Part shown: in pieces, positions 39,434-47,940 of the stretch | How the letters are laid out: every line of letters starts with the position of its first letter | How positions within the stretch are numbered: position 1 is the stretch's first letter | DNA from: Dechloromonas sp. A34 | GTDB taxonomy: Bacteria > Pseudomonadota > Gammaproteobacteria > Burkholderiales > Rhodocyclaceae | NCBI RefSeq assembly: GCF_026261605.1 | Contig: NZ_CP102486.1 | Location: forward strand, 4,092,001-4,156,000 | DNA: 64,000 nucleotides | Direction of reading: 5' to 3' | Program-made: the position numbers and the translations under genes | Notes under the pieces: model-generated | Databases searched by the model: none | Told to the model about the DNA's origin: nothing | Seen by the model: the letters and a program-made list of their open reading frames with translations, nothing else

Positions 39434-39763
39434 TCAAACAATCCGGATCACACCGCCGTCAGCCAGTCGTTCCCATGGCAGACCGAGGACGAGTGCATCA
39501 AACTGCGGCCGGCTGAGCTCGACGCTGCTGTTGCCGTGCCGCCAGCAGAATCGCCCCTGATTGAGCCGACGGTTCGCTAGCCAGATACCGTATCCATCAT
39601 GGACCAGCACTTTCATCCGGTTGGCTCGGCGATTGGCAAACAGATAGGCATGGTGGGGTCGGGCTTCGCCAAACATCGAGACGACCCGGGCCAGGATCGT
39701 CTCGGTCCCCGCCCGCATATCCAGCGGCGTGGTCGATAACCACAGGGCATCGACCCGAATCAC
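39434..39763 (-). CDS. tnpB: IS66 accessory protein TnpB
   Basis: 109 residues from the GTG at 39763, which overlaps the tnpA stop as GTGA. IRVDALWLSTTPLDMRAGTETIL and HHAYLFANRRANRMKVLVHDG are the IS66 Orf2 motifs. Required for transposition in the family; biochemical role poorly known. Confidence 0.93.
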   Translation of the reverse strand: MIRVDALWLSTTPLDMRAGTETILARVVSMFGEARPHHAYLFANRRANRMKVLVHDGYGIWLANRRLNQGRFCWRHGNSSVELSRPQFDALVLGLPWERLADGGVIRIV

Positions 39764-40134
39764 CGTAGCCAATCTCGCAACCAGGCGGCGCAATCGCTCG
39801 CCGCCTGTCCAGGCCATTCAATCTTCACCGCCGTGTTGCCACGCCGAACTTCGATCCGAATGTCGGGGATGCTTGAGACGATGGGTGGCATCGGTACCGG
39901 CACAAAGGCGGGTTCTGTGCCGCGCGCCGGTGAAATCGACCGTGCCGGCAGGCTGCGGCTCGGTGGCTCAATGCCCCGTTCCCGCATCCAGCGACGGACC
40001 TGATTCGCATTGACGCTATTGGCCAACGCAATGCCGGCAACTGAAGCGCCGGCCTCACAACAGGCAGCAATCACTGCCTGCTTGAACTCCTCGGGGTGAG
40101 TCCGCCTGCGGCGGCTCGGCTTCTTAACTTCCAT
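39760..40134 (-). CDS. tnpA: IS66 accessory protein TnpA
   Basis: 124 residues. N-terminal helix-turn-helix (RTHPEEFKQAVIAACCEAGASVAGIALANSVN read in parts) and a C-terminal basic region with IEVRRGNTAVKIEWP. Typical IS66 Orf1, likely binding the ends. Confidence 0.92.
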   Translation of the reverse strand: MEVKKPSRRRRTHPEEFKQAVIAACCEAGASVAGIALANSVNANQVRRWMRERGIEPPSRSLPARSISPARGTEPAFVPVPMPPIVSSIPDIRIEVRRGNTAVKIEWPGQAASDCAAWLRDWLR

Positions 40135-40330
40135 CGATCGTGTCCACCATCTTTTTTAGTGGACACTATCTTCACGGTCTAAGCCGTCAATTCACAGATG
40201 AGTTCGCCGGGCGCTTACGGCAAAGGGCACTCGTCGCTCATCATTCTTTCCTGGTTTGAACGTTATTGCCGAGCCTTCTTGCTCGGCCAAATGGCTGATT
40301 GAAGACACGGCCATCACTCGGGAAGCGCCT

Positions 40331-41095
40331 CTAAATACTGCCGCCACGTTTAAATATCTTTTGGGTGCCGCGCCTGCTGGTAACTCGCAGAATGTTCGGC
40401 AAACCAGTATTTGCCGTCGTCTCGCGCGACCAAGTGACCAAGCACACTCCATCTACCTCTACCCCGCCGAGTCGACCATGTAGCGTGACCGCCGGCAAAT
40501 CCAAATCTAAGCGGCCCGACATCGCCTTAAACCAGACGCTCCGCCACGCTCGTTCTGCGCTTCGGTCGACAGCCAGCCACGCCATGACACGCGCCAGCCC
40601 CTCGGAACATTGATTAACCGAAATATGAGGAGGAAGCCTTATATGCACCGCCCCATCCCCCACAACGGGCGCCGGGTCGATAAAGGACTCGAACATCCCT
40701 GGTTGCAGAAGGTACTTGGCAACTGAACGTACCGACAGAAACAGGCGTCCGATAAGAAACAGCGCCGGCAGCAGATACACTCGTTCGTCGACATCGAACC
40801 GGAAAACCGCGTGCCTATCGCTGACCGGCAAACCCGGCCAGAGTTTGCGAATGAGCGGACGTGCATCCATAAGCCGCTGTCCGTGGCCAAGAAAGATACT
40901 GGCTTCCTCAAAGAATGTTTCAGTTCGCATCTGCGACCACTGACCAAGGCTGGTCATATCCATTCCAGCAGACTCCTGAAAGGGTACTCGCCGATGTTCC
41001 AGCCTTCCATTTTCCTTCGCCACTGCATCCAAGACCCAGCGCCCGAGCTCATCCTGAAACACCCCGTCGAACCATGCGATACCTAGAGCTTTCAT
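40331..41095 (-). CDS. TnsE-like protein, N-terminal half only
   Basis: 254 residues. The segment YLLPALFLIGRLFLSVRSV, then LLQPGMFESFIDP, aligns with the Tn7 TnsE region around YHIPQLELARSLFLINSYF, as I recall that protein. Tn7 TnsE is about 538 aa, so the C-terminal DNA- and clamp-related half is absent. The ATG overlaps the tniQ stop (ATGA), placing it in the tns operon as in Tn7. Tn6022-type elements also have a short TniE at this place; which type this is remains open. Confidence 0.55.
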   Translation of the reverse strand: MKALGIAWFDGVFQDELGRWVLDAVAKENGRLEHRRVPFQESAGMDMTSLGQWSQMRTETFFEEASIFLGHGQRLMDARPLIRKLWPGLPVSDRHAVFRFDVDERVYLLPALFLIGRLFLSVRSVAKYLLQPGMFESFIDPAPVVGDGAVHIRLPPHISVNQCSEGLARVMAWLAVDRSAERAWRSVWFKAMSGRLDLDLPAVTLHGRLGGVEVDGVCLVTWSRETTANTGLPNILRVTSRRGTQKIFKRGGSI

Positions 41096-42915
41096 GATTG
41101 CTCTCCACCGGAGAACAGCCTGTCGATGGTCTCCATGACAGCGGGGCGCGTTTTCTGACGACGCAATCCGGCCGCCTGCATCAAGGTTCGTCGGCTAACC
41201 CCAGCAGGGGATTGCTCAAGCGCCCGCTCGAGACGCCGGAGTTGGAATGCCTCGACAGTTTCAATAGACGAGGCAAGCACTTCGGCCACCGCCGGTAGCC
41301 GCGCGAGCCTTTTCCGGAAATTATTGAGCACCCCCAACTCACGTCCGATTCGACTGAGGGTGACGCGAACGGCTGGCATGCGTCGGCGAATCTCTTCGGC
41401 CAGTGTTCTCACTTGTTTGGCCAGTACCTCGTCACGGCTTTGCCAATAGTCTTGACGAATTTTCGTCCGATGCAGATACCGGTGTAATTGGACAGACTTC
41501 AGCCATAACGCGTCATATGCATACAAACGAGAAAACAATGCCGGCACCAGTGTTCTCAAGTGCTTTAACGTACTTTGCGGATTCAGCTTGACCAGCGTCA
41601 GCCAGGCCTCCCGCTCGGACGTCAGGTCTAGGTCGGTTCTCGGTGCCTTTTGCCTATCATCCGTACTCAGCCATTGCCGGACAGTTTTCCGGTGCAATTG
41701 CAATTGACTGGCTATCGCACCAGCCGAACACCCCGCCTTTGCCAACTCAGCCACTCGTTGGTGTAGATGTGGCGAATGGGCAATCACCCGATTCAAGCGC
41801 AGGCTGGATACCGACGGGAAGCCATTGCCGCCCGCGCTGTAACGAAAGCCGCAGGCACAGGCAAAGATGCCGTCCCATGCATCGCGCGCAGCGTCGAAGT
41901 GCAAATTCATCATAGTCACGGCTACTGGCCCGGGATGCGACTGCATCGGCGACAAGCAGGGCCACCGCTCAGCCTCCATCCATGTCCAGCAATCAATACC
42001 AAGATGTCTCTCCACAAAGCGACGAAACAAAATGTGCTGGAGCGGATGAAAACGCCTATTTGTCTTCCGCACGAAACAGCGTAACCAGTTACCTTCACGC
42101 CCCGGCTCGATGGCCAGCCCCAGTTTTTGAAGAAATGGCATGGGATATTGTTTGAGAAACATGGACTCGAGTTCGCCTGGATGGACATTCCTCGAAGCCA
42201 AGCCCAAGTGTTGTAGCGCCCGCTGGTAATCCGCAGCTAGATACGAAACACGCGGATGTTCCGAAACCCCCTGGAGCAACAAGCGTCGAGAATCCAGGGC
42301 CAACAACCGCGCCAAACTCACCTCGTCAGTTGAAGCCGGCACAAAGGGACAGTTTTTCGTGGCATCTGGGGGGGTGAAATTCCAATAGGCACGACTGGCC
42401 AACGGTCGATAAGGGACTACGGTATCGCGCAGCAATTCATCATGTTCTGGACACACGAAGACACCAGGTAGCTGAAATAGGCGCCGGATATACACCTCCC
42501 CTAGCTGGAGTAGGTCAGCACGCCAACATGCTGGGCAATATCGAAAAACCTGCGGATGTTTAACGCTGCTTGAACCAATACCCATACGAAAGTGCAGCCC
42601 CGTCAAATTGCCAATTTCGAGGTCCGCCATCACCTTAGTCCGCACTTCGCTTGACTGGAACGAGAGGTAGTACGGCAACAGGGTGTGCATCCACATTAGT
42701 TGGGCCACATCAATTCCCGCCTCGGCCAGAGAATGTACAAGGTCATCGCAAAGCCCCAGCAAATCGCTTGAGGCATGCCCCTTTGTTCCACCGCGCAAAT
42801 GCCGGGCCAAATCATTGACTGTTGGTGTAAGCCAATAGGTCTGCAGACGTCCGAAATAACCGAAATGCAGTTCATCCCGGTATGGACGCGGTGTATCGGT
42901 TATTCCCCACGGCAT
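41092..42915 (-). CDS. TniQ/TnsD target-selection protein
   Basis: 607 residues from the ATG at 42915 (MPWGITDTPRPYRDE), 1 nt after the tnsC stop. TniQ domain with PYYLSFQS, zinc-binding FRYCPACWRAD ... GVFVCPEHDELL, and a long C-terminal part with helix-turn-helix segments (AGCSAGAIASQLQLHRKTVRQWL), as in full-length TnsD rather than short TniQ. TnsD-type proteins recognise a specific chromosomal site and recruit TnsC. The attachment site is not identified; the gene at 23562 is a candidate. Confidence 0.9.
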   Translation of the reverse strand: MPWGITDTPRPYRDELHFGYFGRLQTYWLTPTVNDLARHLRGGTKGHASSDLLGLCDDLVHSLAEAGIDVAQLMWMHTLLPYYLSFQSSEVRTKVMADLEIGNLTGLHFRMGIGSSSVKHPQVFRYCPACWRADLLQLGEVYIRRLFQLPGVFVCPEHDELLRDTVVPYRPLASRAYWNFTPPDATKNCPFVPASTDEVSLARLLALDSRRLLLQGVSEHPRVSYLAADYQRALQHLGLASRNVHPGELESMFLKQYPMPFLQKLGLAIEPGREGNWLRCFVRKTNRRFHPLQHILFRRFVERHLGIDCWTWMEAERWPCLSPMQSHPGPVAVTMMNLHFDAARDAWDGIFACACGFRYSAGGNGFPSVSSLRLNRVIAHSPHLHQRVAELAKAGCSAGAIASQLQLHRKTVRQWLSTDDRQKAPRTDLDLTSEREAWLTLVKLNPQSTLKHLRTLVPALFSRLYAYDALWLKSVQLHRYLHRTKIRQDYWQSRDEVLAKQVRTLAEEIRRRMPAVRVTLSRIGRELGVLNNFRKRLARLPAVAEVLASSIETVEAFQLRRLERALEQSPAGVSRRTLMQAAGLRRQKTRPAVMETIDRLFSGGEQS

Positions 42916-42916
42916 T

Positions 42917-44533
42917 TCAGTCAGCGTCACCCGGTTCGTCCGTCGCCCCCAGGCCACCTTCAGGTGGCAGCCAACCTGCATCCCGCAGTTCGTCGTAACC
43001 ACTGGGAAGGTCTGCAGCCCCCTCACTCTTTTTCTTGCTGCGAGACTCGGTGGATTTACGGGCGGATTTCCCTTTAGTGCGTGCCAAGACCTCATTCATG
43101 ACTTCCAAAGGGGTGGCCTCAGGAGTGACATCAAGCACGGCCTTTAAATGGAATTCGGCAACCTGTTCTGACAATCCCAAACTCAGAAGCATCGAGAGGA
43201 CGGTCCGCCTCGTATCTTCCTTGATGGCCTCGGCGCCTTCGGCACTCTCCGTTGCGGAAAACGATTCACGAGGGAAGGCCCCTGAAATCTCAGCGAACTC
43301 ATCTAGCTCAGGAATCACAAAATCGTCGTACTTGGCAATTCGAGCCGGATTACCGGAACGCAGCGCTGCGAGCATCGGACGCAACAAGACAAAACTATTA
43401 GCCGCAACCGTCCGAACAAGCTTAGGCGTCAGCTTATTCTTACCAAGTGCAATGAGCCGGTGTTGAATAAGAATTAGCAAGCGGACGAGCAGTGCGGTAA
43501 TTCCCTGCGTCTCGTCGTAGAGCACTGCGGCCAATTCATCCGTTAGCTCAGTGGGCTCCCCCTGCCACTGGTACGGCCAAAGCGTGTTCAGCAGCTTGCT
43601 CCAGCCCTTGTCCATGGCCTTGCTGCGCTCCCAAACAACTGACCCCATGCTAGAGGCCCGGCGGGCCTGGCGAAAGGTAGTCTGCAGAACCCCAGCCGCC
43701 TTCATGGTGCCGATGACGATAATCGACAGGTGAAGGACATTGAAGAGTTGCAGAAAGAAATCCATGAACTCCTCGCGTCCACCGCTTTTCTTATGGGACA
43801 AGTTCTGGATTTCGTCGATTACCAGCAGTCCAACAAAATACCGGTCCATTAGCGCCGCCGCGATTGCAATCAGGGTTTCTTCTGTCGCCCTATCGTTTTC
43901 CTTATCGAAGGCAGTTCCAAGCAAACGGTCAAAGGCACGCAAGATACTGCGGGCAAAATCCTTGGTACTACCGTTGTGCGGACACTGGACATAGATGACG
44001 GGAATTTGCAAATGCTGGCTGGCCGTATGCCGAATCACCTCTGGAATCCATTCCAGAAAATGCAGCAAAGACTGGGTTTTTCCCATACCACTGCTGCCAA
44101 TGATGGAAAAAAACTCTCCGCTAGCTTGCTCGCCAAGTCCAAAATCCGGCACTTCGCCACTCTGCACACAGGCATACCACTCTTGGGCCCGCCGACGCCG
44201 CTCGGACTCCCCCATGCTGACACCAACGTAGGCTGAACGCAGCAATAAGTCGGCCTTTTCACATATCTCCAGGTGACGAGCTTGCACAATAAAAGCCTTC
44301 TTCATTTTCAGGACGCAGTGCAGTTGTAACTCGGGCGGCAAGGTACGCTCCTCGGGCATCATTTCAGGCAATTGCTCAAGGCGCTCCTTCCACTTCGTTT
44401 TCGACACAGGGGGTGGCAATGCCTCGATAAGGGGGTTGCCCCGATAACACTCGAGCTTGCTTTGAATGTAAATCGCATCGACCACCCTAATGGTGCGTGA
44501 GGTCGGCCGAATTTCTGTACGTTTCTTGCTCAT
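42917..44533 (-). CDS. tnsC: TnsC transposition regulator ATPase
   Basis: 538 residues, close to Tn7 TnsC (555). Walker A GSSGMGKT (146-153) and Walker B LLVIDE (236-241) followed by IQNLSHKKSG. The C-terminal tail is Lys/Ser-rich and acidic (ARKSTESRSKKKSEG), as in TnsC that contacts TnsAB. TnsC links target selector to transposase and gives target immunity. Lies 21 nt after tnsB with AAAGG upstream. Confidence 0.93.
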   Translation of the reverse strand: MSKKRTEIRPTSRTIRVVDAIYIQSKLECYRGNPLIEALPPPVSKTKWKERLEQLPEMMPEERTLPPELQLHCVLKMKKAFIVQARHLEICEKADLLLRSAYVGVSMGESERRRRAQEWYACVQSGEVPDFGLGEQASGEFFSIIGSSGMGKTQSLLHFLEWIPEVIRHTASQHLQIPVIYVQCPHNGSTKDFARSILRAFDRLLGTAFDKENDRATEETLIAIAAALMDRYFVGLLVIDEIQNLSHKKSGGREEFMDFFLQLFNVLHLSIIVIGTMKAAGVLQTTFRQARRASSMGSVVWERSKAMDKGWSKLLNTLWPYQWQGEPTELTDELAAVLYDETQGITALLVRLLILIQHRLIALGKNKLTPKLVRTVAANSFVLLRPMLAALRSGNPARIAKYDDFVIPELDEFAEISGAFPRESFSATESAEGAEAIKEDTRRTVLSMLLSLGLSEQVAEFHLKAVLDVTPEATPLEVMNEVLARTKGKSARKSTESRSKKKSEGAADLPSGYDELRDAGWLPPEGGLGATDEPGDAD

Positions 44534-44554
44534 TGAGACCTTTCAGATTGCTTA

Positions 44555-46753
44555 TTAATCATCAATATCGGGGTAGTCATAGTTTTCATCGTCGTCTGAC
44601 TCCTGTTTGCTCAGCTGTTGGGGTGTGCCGCCATGTCGCTGACGCAGGTCTGCCCCCAGCTTCTGTCGTTCCAGTGCGCGTTCGTTACGGCGGTTTTCAC
44701 GGCGGTTGCCGATATCTCTTTCGGAATCAGGGATATTTCCGAGCGCTTCCCGGGTTTTGGCTTGCGCTTCTTTTCCATCACGCTGCATGGATGCGAGGTG
44801 TTCCATACGTTGCGTCAGGGTGTTGTGACGCTCTACCGTATCGAGTTCGTTTCTTAGCGTTCTCGTGGTTTTCACCTCATGAAGCGACATGCCAGTGAAC
44901 TGTGCAGAACGGGGACTGAGAGAACACGGAATGAAGGCGTCTTCCTTTCCGGAACGACACAGGAATGCAATATCGACAATTTCCCGATTGAGTGCGAGGC
45001 TGACCGCAGCACCATCCTGAACCAACCGCTTAAACCAAGTGCTGGAGAGATGTCGGGTGTCATCTGGTAGGTAATACAGTTCGTCACCCAGATAGATGCC
45101 CTTGTCGGAGACCCTTCCAGGCAATCGAGTCATCAATTCCGCCTCAACTCTCAAAGGGTCAATCCGGCGCAGACGATGACGGTGAGTTCGCAACGCATCA
45201 AGGCAAATCGCCACCGATGTGTTCGCTACTCCTCTGGCTACCAGTTGCGGCTGAGTGGCAGTACGTCTGAGCCTGCCATTTACTTCCAACACAACCTTCA
45301 TAAAAGCCCGGATAAATTCATACCGAGTCATCACTGCCTTGTAGTGCGGGCTCTTAACCCCCCGTTTTTGCGAACCAACCTTTGCCAGCCAAGTACCGGG
45401 ATACATTACCCGGAACACCAACTTGATGAGCTTCACCGTGTTCTCGACGATGCCTTTGCTCTCCGGCGACATGGGAGGCGTATTGGCAAAAGGATTGGGG
45501 CGCATTACTTCGACAATGAGGTCTGCCATGCCGCACATAAAGGCACTCCCCCGGTCGGTATGGAAATGCTGAGGCCAGTGCCGAATTGGCCATGCGTCAG
45601 ATTCAATTTGTATGTCGTATTGGGCGCACCACTCCACCTTATCGATGGCGCACTTCACCAGCGCATCAGCACAGGATTCGTAGGGTTCTCCATCCCAGCC
45701 GGCTGAAAACCCCATTACCAGGCCAGAGCTGTAATCAACAACGATAAAGACAACCATGCCCCCTAGGACCACGGCACGGTCTGACGAGGAAACCAGAGAA
45801 ATATTGCAATGCAATGCATCGACTTCCGCAATCTCCCCGACCTCGTAGCGTCCCACCTGGGTACCCTTGTAGCGTTCACGCAGAACCTTGCTGCCCTTGT
45901 TCCTTTCCCCGTCACGCCGTTCTTTATCTTCCGGCTTGAAATAGCGAGCAGCGTGATAATCAAACTGAGCAAAAGTCATCACCTCCCGGGGATTTGCTCC
46001 CCACGCCTTCGTTCCGTCCGGTAGTTGATGCTCACCGCTATAAAATGCATCCAGCATCCAAAAATAGGCGTATTCCAAGGTTTTTTCAGGATGTGCGCGA
46101 TACCAGTCCAAAGCCTTATTGATGTTTGGCTGGTCTCCGAATTTGACGTTGATGCCGGGGCCGATTTTTTCTTGCAGGCGCAGGGAACGCGGACAGCCAC
46201 GCTTAAGGCTACCGGGCGGGCGTAATTTTCCAGCCGCGCCACAATTGGAAAGCTTGGAAAAAAGTGCGGAAGTCTCCTTGCCAGCCTGCCAATAGGCTCT
46301 CAGGTACTTCCACACCGTACGTTGTGTCAGTTTGAATTTTTCGACAGCAAGAGCGATAAGTTTGGCCCTTTTCCGCGAGTAATAAATAGCCGGCTCATCC
46401 TGGTGGAGCAGCTCAACTACTGCAGATGCACGGGCATGAAATCTTTTTTCGGCTCCAGTAAGGCTTTCCTGAGTGCGAATCACTGAATGCCAATGCTCTT
46501 TGCGCCATTGAATCAGCTCCGCCAAAGGCATGAGTTCAGGCAGGGCCGGTTTCATTGGTTTCTCAGCCGAGGCCGATACCGCTGGCTTGCTGTTCTTTTT
46601 TCGCTGGCTCGGCGGAACACTTTTGGGCGCCACGGGCGCATCCACATTGAAGACGATGGCTTCATCCCGCATCAGGTACAAGACGCGATAGCGAATTCTC
46701 GTTTCGGGCTGGCAAAGCACGTCCCCTTCAGCAATGGAGTAGACACACCTCAT
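44555..46753 (-). CDS. tnsB: TnsB DDE transposase
   Basis: 732 residues. rve-type core with D312 (AEVDALHCNI), D400 (HFHTDRGSAF) and E437 (SKGIVENTV), N-terminal HTH parts (KLTQRTVWKYLRAYW) and a C-terminal charged region that in Tn7 contacts TnsC. It cuts 3' ends and joins them to target DNA. The ATG overlaps the tnsA stop (ATGA), so both halves of the heteromeric transposase are coupled. Confidence 0.94.
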   Translation of the reverse strand: MRCVYSIAEGDVLCQPETRIRYRVLYLMRDEAIVFNVDAPVAPKSVPPSQRKKNSKPAVSASAEKPMKPALPELMPLAELIQWRKEHWHSVIRTQESLTGAEKRFHARASAVVELLHQDEPAIYYSRKRAKLIALAVEKFKLTQRTVWKYLRAYWQAGKETSALFSKLSNCGAAGKLRPPGSLKRGCPRSLRLQEKIGPGINVKFGDQPNINKALDWYRAHPEKTLEYAYFWMLDAFYSGEHQLPDGTKAWGANPREVMTFAQFDYHAARYFKPEDKERRDGERNKGSKVLRERYKGTQVGRYEVGEIAEVDALHCNISLVSSSDRAVVLGGMVVFIVVDYSSGLVMGFSAGWDGEPYESCADALVKCAIDKVEWCAQYDIQIESDAWPIRHWPQHFHTDRGSAFMCGMADLIVEVMRPNPFANTPPMSPESKGIVENTVKLIKLVFRVMYPGTWLAKVGSQKRGVKSPHYKAVMTRYEFIRAFMKVVLEVNGRLRRTATQPQLVARGVANTSVAICLDALRTHRHRLRRIDPLRVEAELMTRLPGRVSDKGIYLGDELYYLPDDTRHLSSTWFKRLVQDGAAVSLALNREIVDIAFLCRSGKEDAFIPCSLSPRSAQFTGMSLHEVKTTRTLRNELDTVERHNTLTQRMEHLASMQRDGKEAQAKTREALGNIPDSERDIGNRRENRRNERALERQKLGADLRQRHGGTPQQLSKQESDDDENYDYPDIDD

Positions 46754-47601
46754 TCTGAAAATCGTTCTTCTTGGGCCAGCTTATCCAACGCATCCCGGCA
46801 AATCCGAAATCCGCTCATCGGATTCCGGACATCCCACGCACGCTCCATGTCGAAGGTTAGTACCCCATGGCCCATCAGATTGGTGAGGAGATAATGGCTA
46901 TCGCCAGTTTCCAACGCCAACGTGGCATCGAACTCTGTACAAAACTCCTCGTAAGTACTGCTTTGCCGCAATGGGAGATAGCCCAGCAGGTCACTCTGCA
47001 ATTTGCGCGCCTGTGTCACCGTAAAACTCGGATGCAGAGCCAAATTCAGCGCAAATCGAATGCGCTCAAAGTTATGCAAGACGACCTCGGGAAGGTCCTT
47101 TTCTGTGACAACGTAGAAGGTCACTCCGTGCTCAATCCAGTAGGCCCGCTCTATCGCCAATTTCTCAATAACTCGCGGGTCCGCTAACTGTGAGGAAGGT
47201 TTGACGGCCAAGGCGATGTAAGTCGCGGGGTCACCAGGACGCGTCAATAACAGGTCCGTGGTCATCACGACATCGATACGGGTTCCGGGGTAACGCGGAT
47301 GAGTCAAGCCCAATATCTTTGCGATACGCCGGGTATCTTGGCGATTGAGTGGGTAGGCCTCGCGTATATCGCACAGGCCACCTTGCATCAGGCACCAGAG
47401 GTAAACCAGATACTCCAAGTGTGAGAGAAGATGGTGCACCCGGTGGGTAACCTCTCCCCAAATCCGATGTGAAAATCCTTTGGATGGCACATCGCTGACG
47501 CGCAGCCACGGCAGGTAATCCGCACCAGCCCCTTGGCCTCGCCCCTCATTCACCCATTTCCATATTTTGGCTTCAGTCCACTTGTAGCGACTACGTCCCA
47601 T
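46750..47601 (-). CDS. tnsA: TnsA endonuclease
   Basis: 283 residues. Nuclease core E63 (HLEYLVYL), D116 (TTDLLLT) and K134 (LAVKPSSQL); the usual Gln two before Lys is Ala132. TnsA cuts the 5' ends so that the element moves by cut-and-paste. Start ATG with AAGGAGG 5 nt upstream; that Shine-Dalgarno lies in a CCCC/GGGG hairpin. First gene of tnsA-B-C-tniQ-tnsE-like. Confidence 0.9.
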   Translation of the reverse strand: MGRSRYKWTEAKIWKWVNEGRGQGAGADYLPWLRVSDVPSKGFSHRIWGEVTHRVHHLLSHLEYLVYLWCLMQGGLCDIREAYPLNRQDTRRIAKILGLTHPRYPGTRIDVVMTTDLLLTRPGDPATYIALAVKPSSQLADPRVIEKLAIERAYWIEHGVTFYVVTEKDLPEVVLHNFERIRFALNLALHPSFTVTQARKLQSDLLGYLPLRQSSTYEEFCTEFDATLALETGDSHYLLTNLMGHGVLTFDMERAWDVRNPMSGFRICRDALDKLAQEERFSE

Positions 47602-47661
47602 AGCCCCTCCTTGGGGACCATGAGTGCAGCGCTTCTCGAACTGAAAACACGCTTCGATAGC

Positions 47662-47940
47662 TCATCTAGCGCCATCCGACACTCCGAATGGATATGTCTT
47701 TCGGATATCGCATATGCCATCTAGGAGAGAACTCCAAAGATAGACCTGGTATTCCTGATGAAAATGTAGATGGGGCCCCCGGTGGGTTTGCTCACCGCAA
47801 ATCTGATGCGAAAACTCATTGGATGGAACATCGCTGACGCGAAGCCACGGCAAGTAATCCGCACCAGACCCTTGGCCTCGCCCCTCATTCACCCATTTCC
47901 AGATTTTGGCTTCAGTCCACTTGTAGCGACTACGCCCCAT
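47662..47940 (-). pseudogene. partial tnsA copy (N-terminal 80 residues)
   Basis: 92 codons, of which about the first 80 are a diverged copy of the intact tnsA N-terminus (same MGRSRYKWTEAKIWKWVNEG, then GSGADYLPWLRVSD, later differing at many positions such as PHLHFHQEYQVYL). The similarity ends around CDIRKTYPF and a stop follows. The nuclease Glu is at the same place, but Asp and Lys are lost. Its leader again folds a hairpin over the Shine-Dalgarno, with a different sequence but the same pairing. Confidence 0.8.

Larger units (their letters stand above)
37841..40218 (-). mobile_element. IS66-family insertion sequence, complete
   Basis: 2378 bp. Perfect 20-bp inverted terminal repeats at 37841-37860 (GTAAGCGCCC...) and 40199-40218. 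Flanked by the 8-bp direct duplication GGCAAAGG at 37833-37840 and 40219-40226, the length expected for IS66. It carries tnpA, tnpB and tnpC, all intact. The perfect repeats and duplication indicate recent transposition. Confidence 0.95.
37496..40244 (-). pseudogene. hypothetical gene split by the IS66 insertion
   Basis: The 3' part (37496-37840) encodes DDFPRAGPIASIAGAQPKLAARLI and on to GWTPAELLARYDNCQDLA, WDVTEAEQAWVM, a type of small protein common on plasmids and islands. Removing the IS66 and one copy of its 8-bp duplication joins it to an ATG at 40244 (AGGAAAG upstream): MMSDECPLPTTVPDDFPRAG. The intact gene would have about 121 codons and lie 87 nt downstream of the tnsE-like gene. 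The insertion falls about eight codons in. Confidence 0.8.

Noticed and set aside
40192..40452. Minus-strand frame of 86 codons over the right IS66 border
   Set aside because: It runs from the tnsE-like gene in another frame into the IS end; reconstruction of the split gene explains these bases better.
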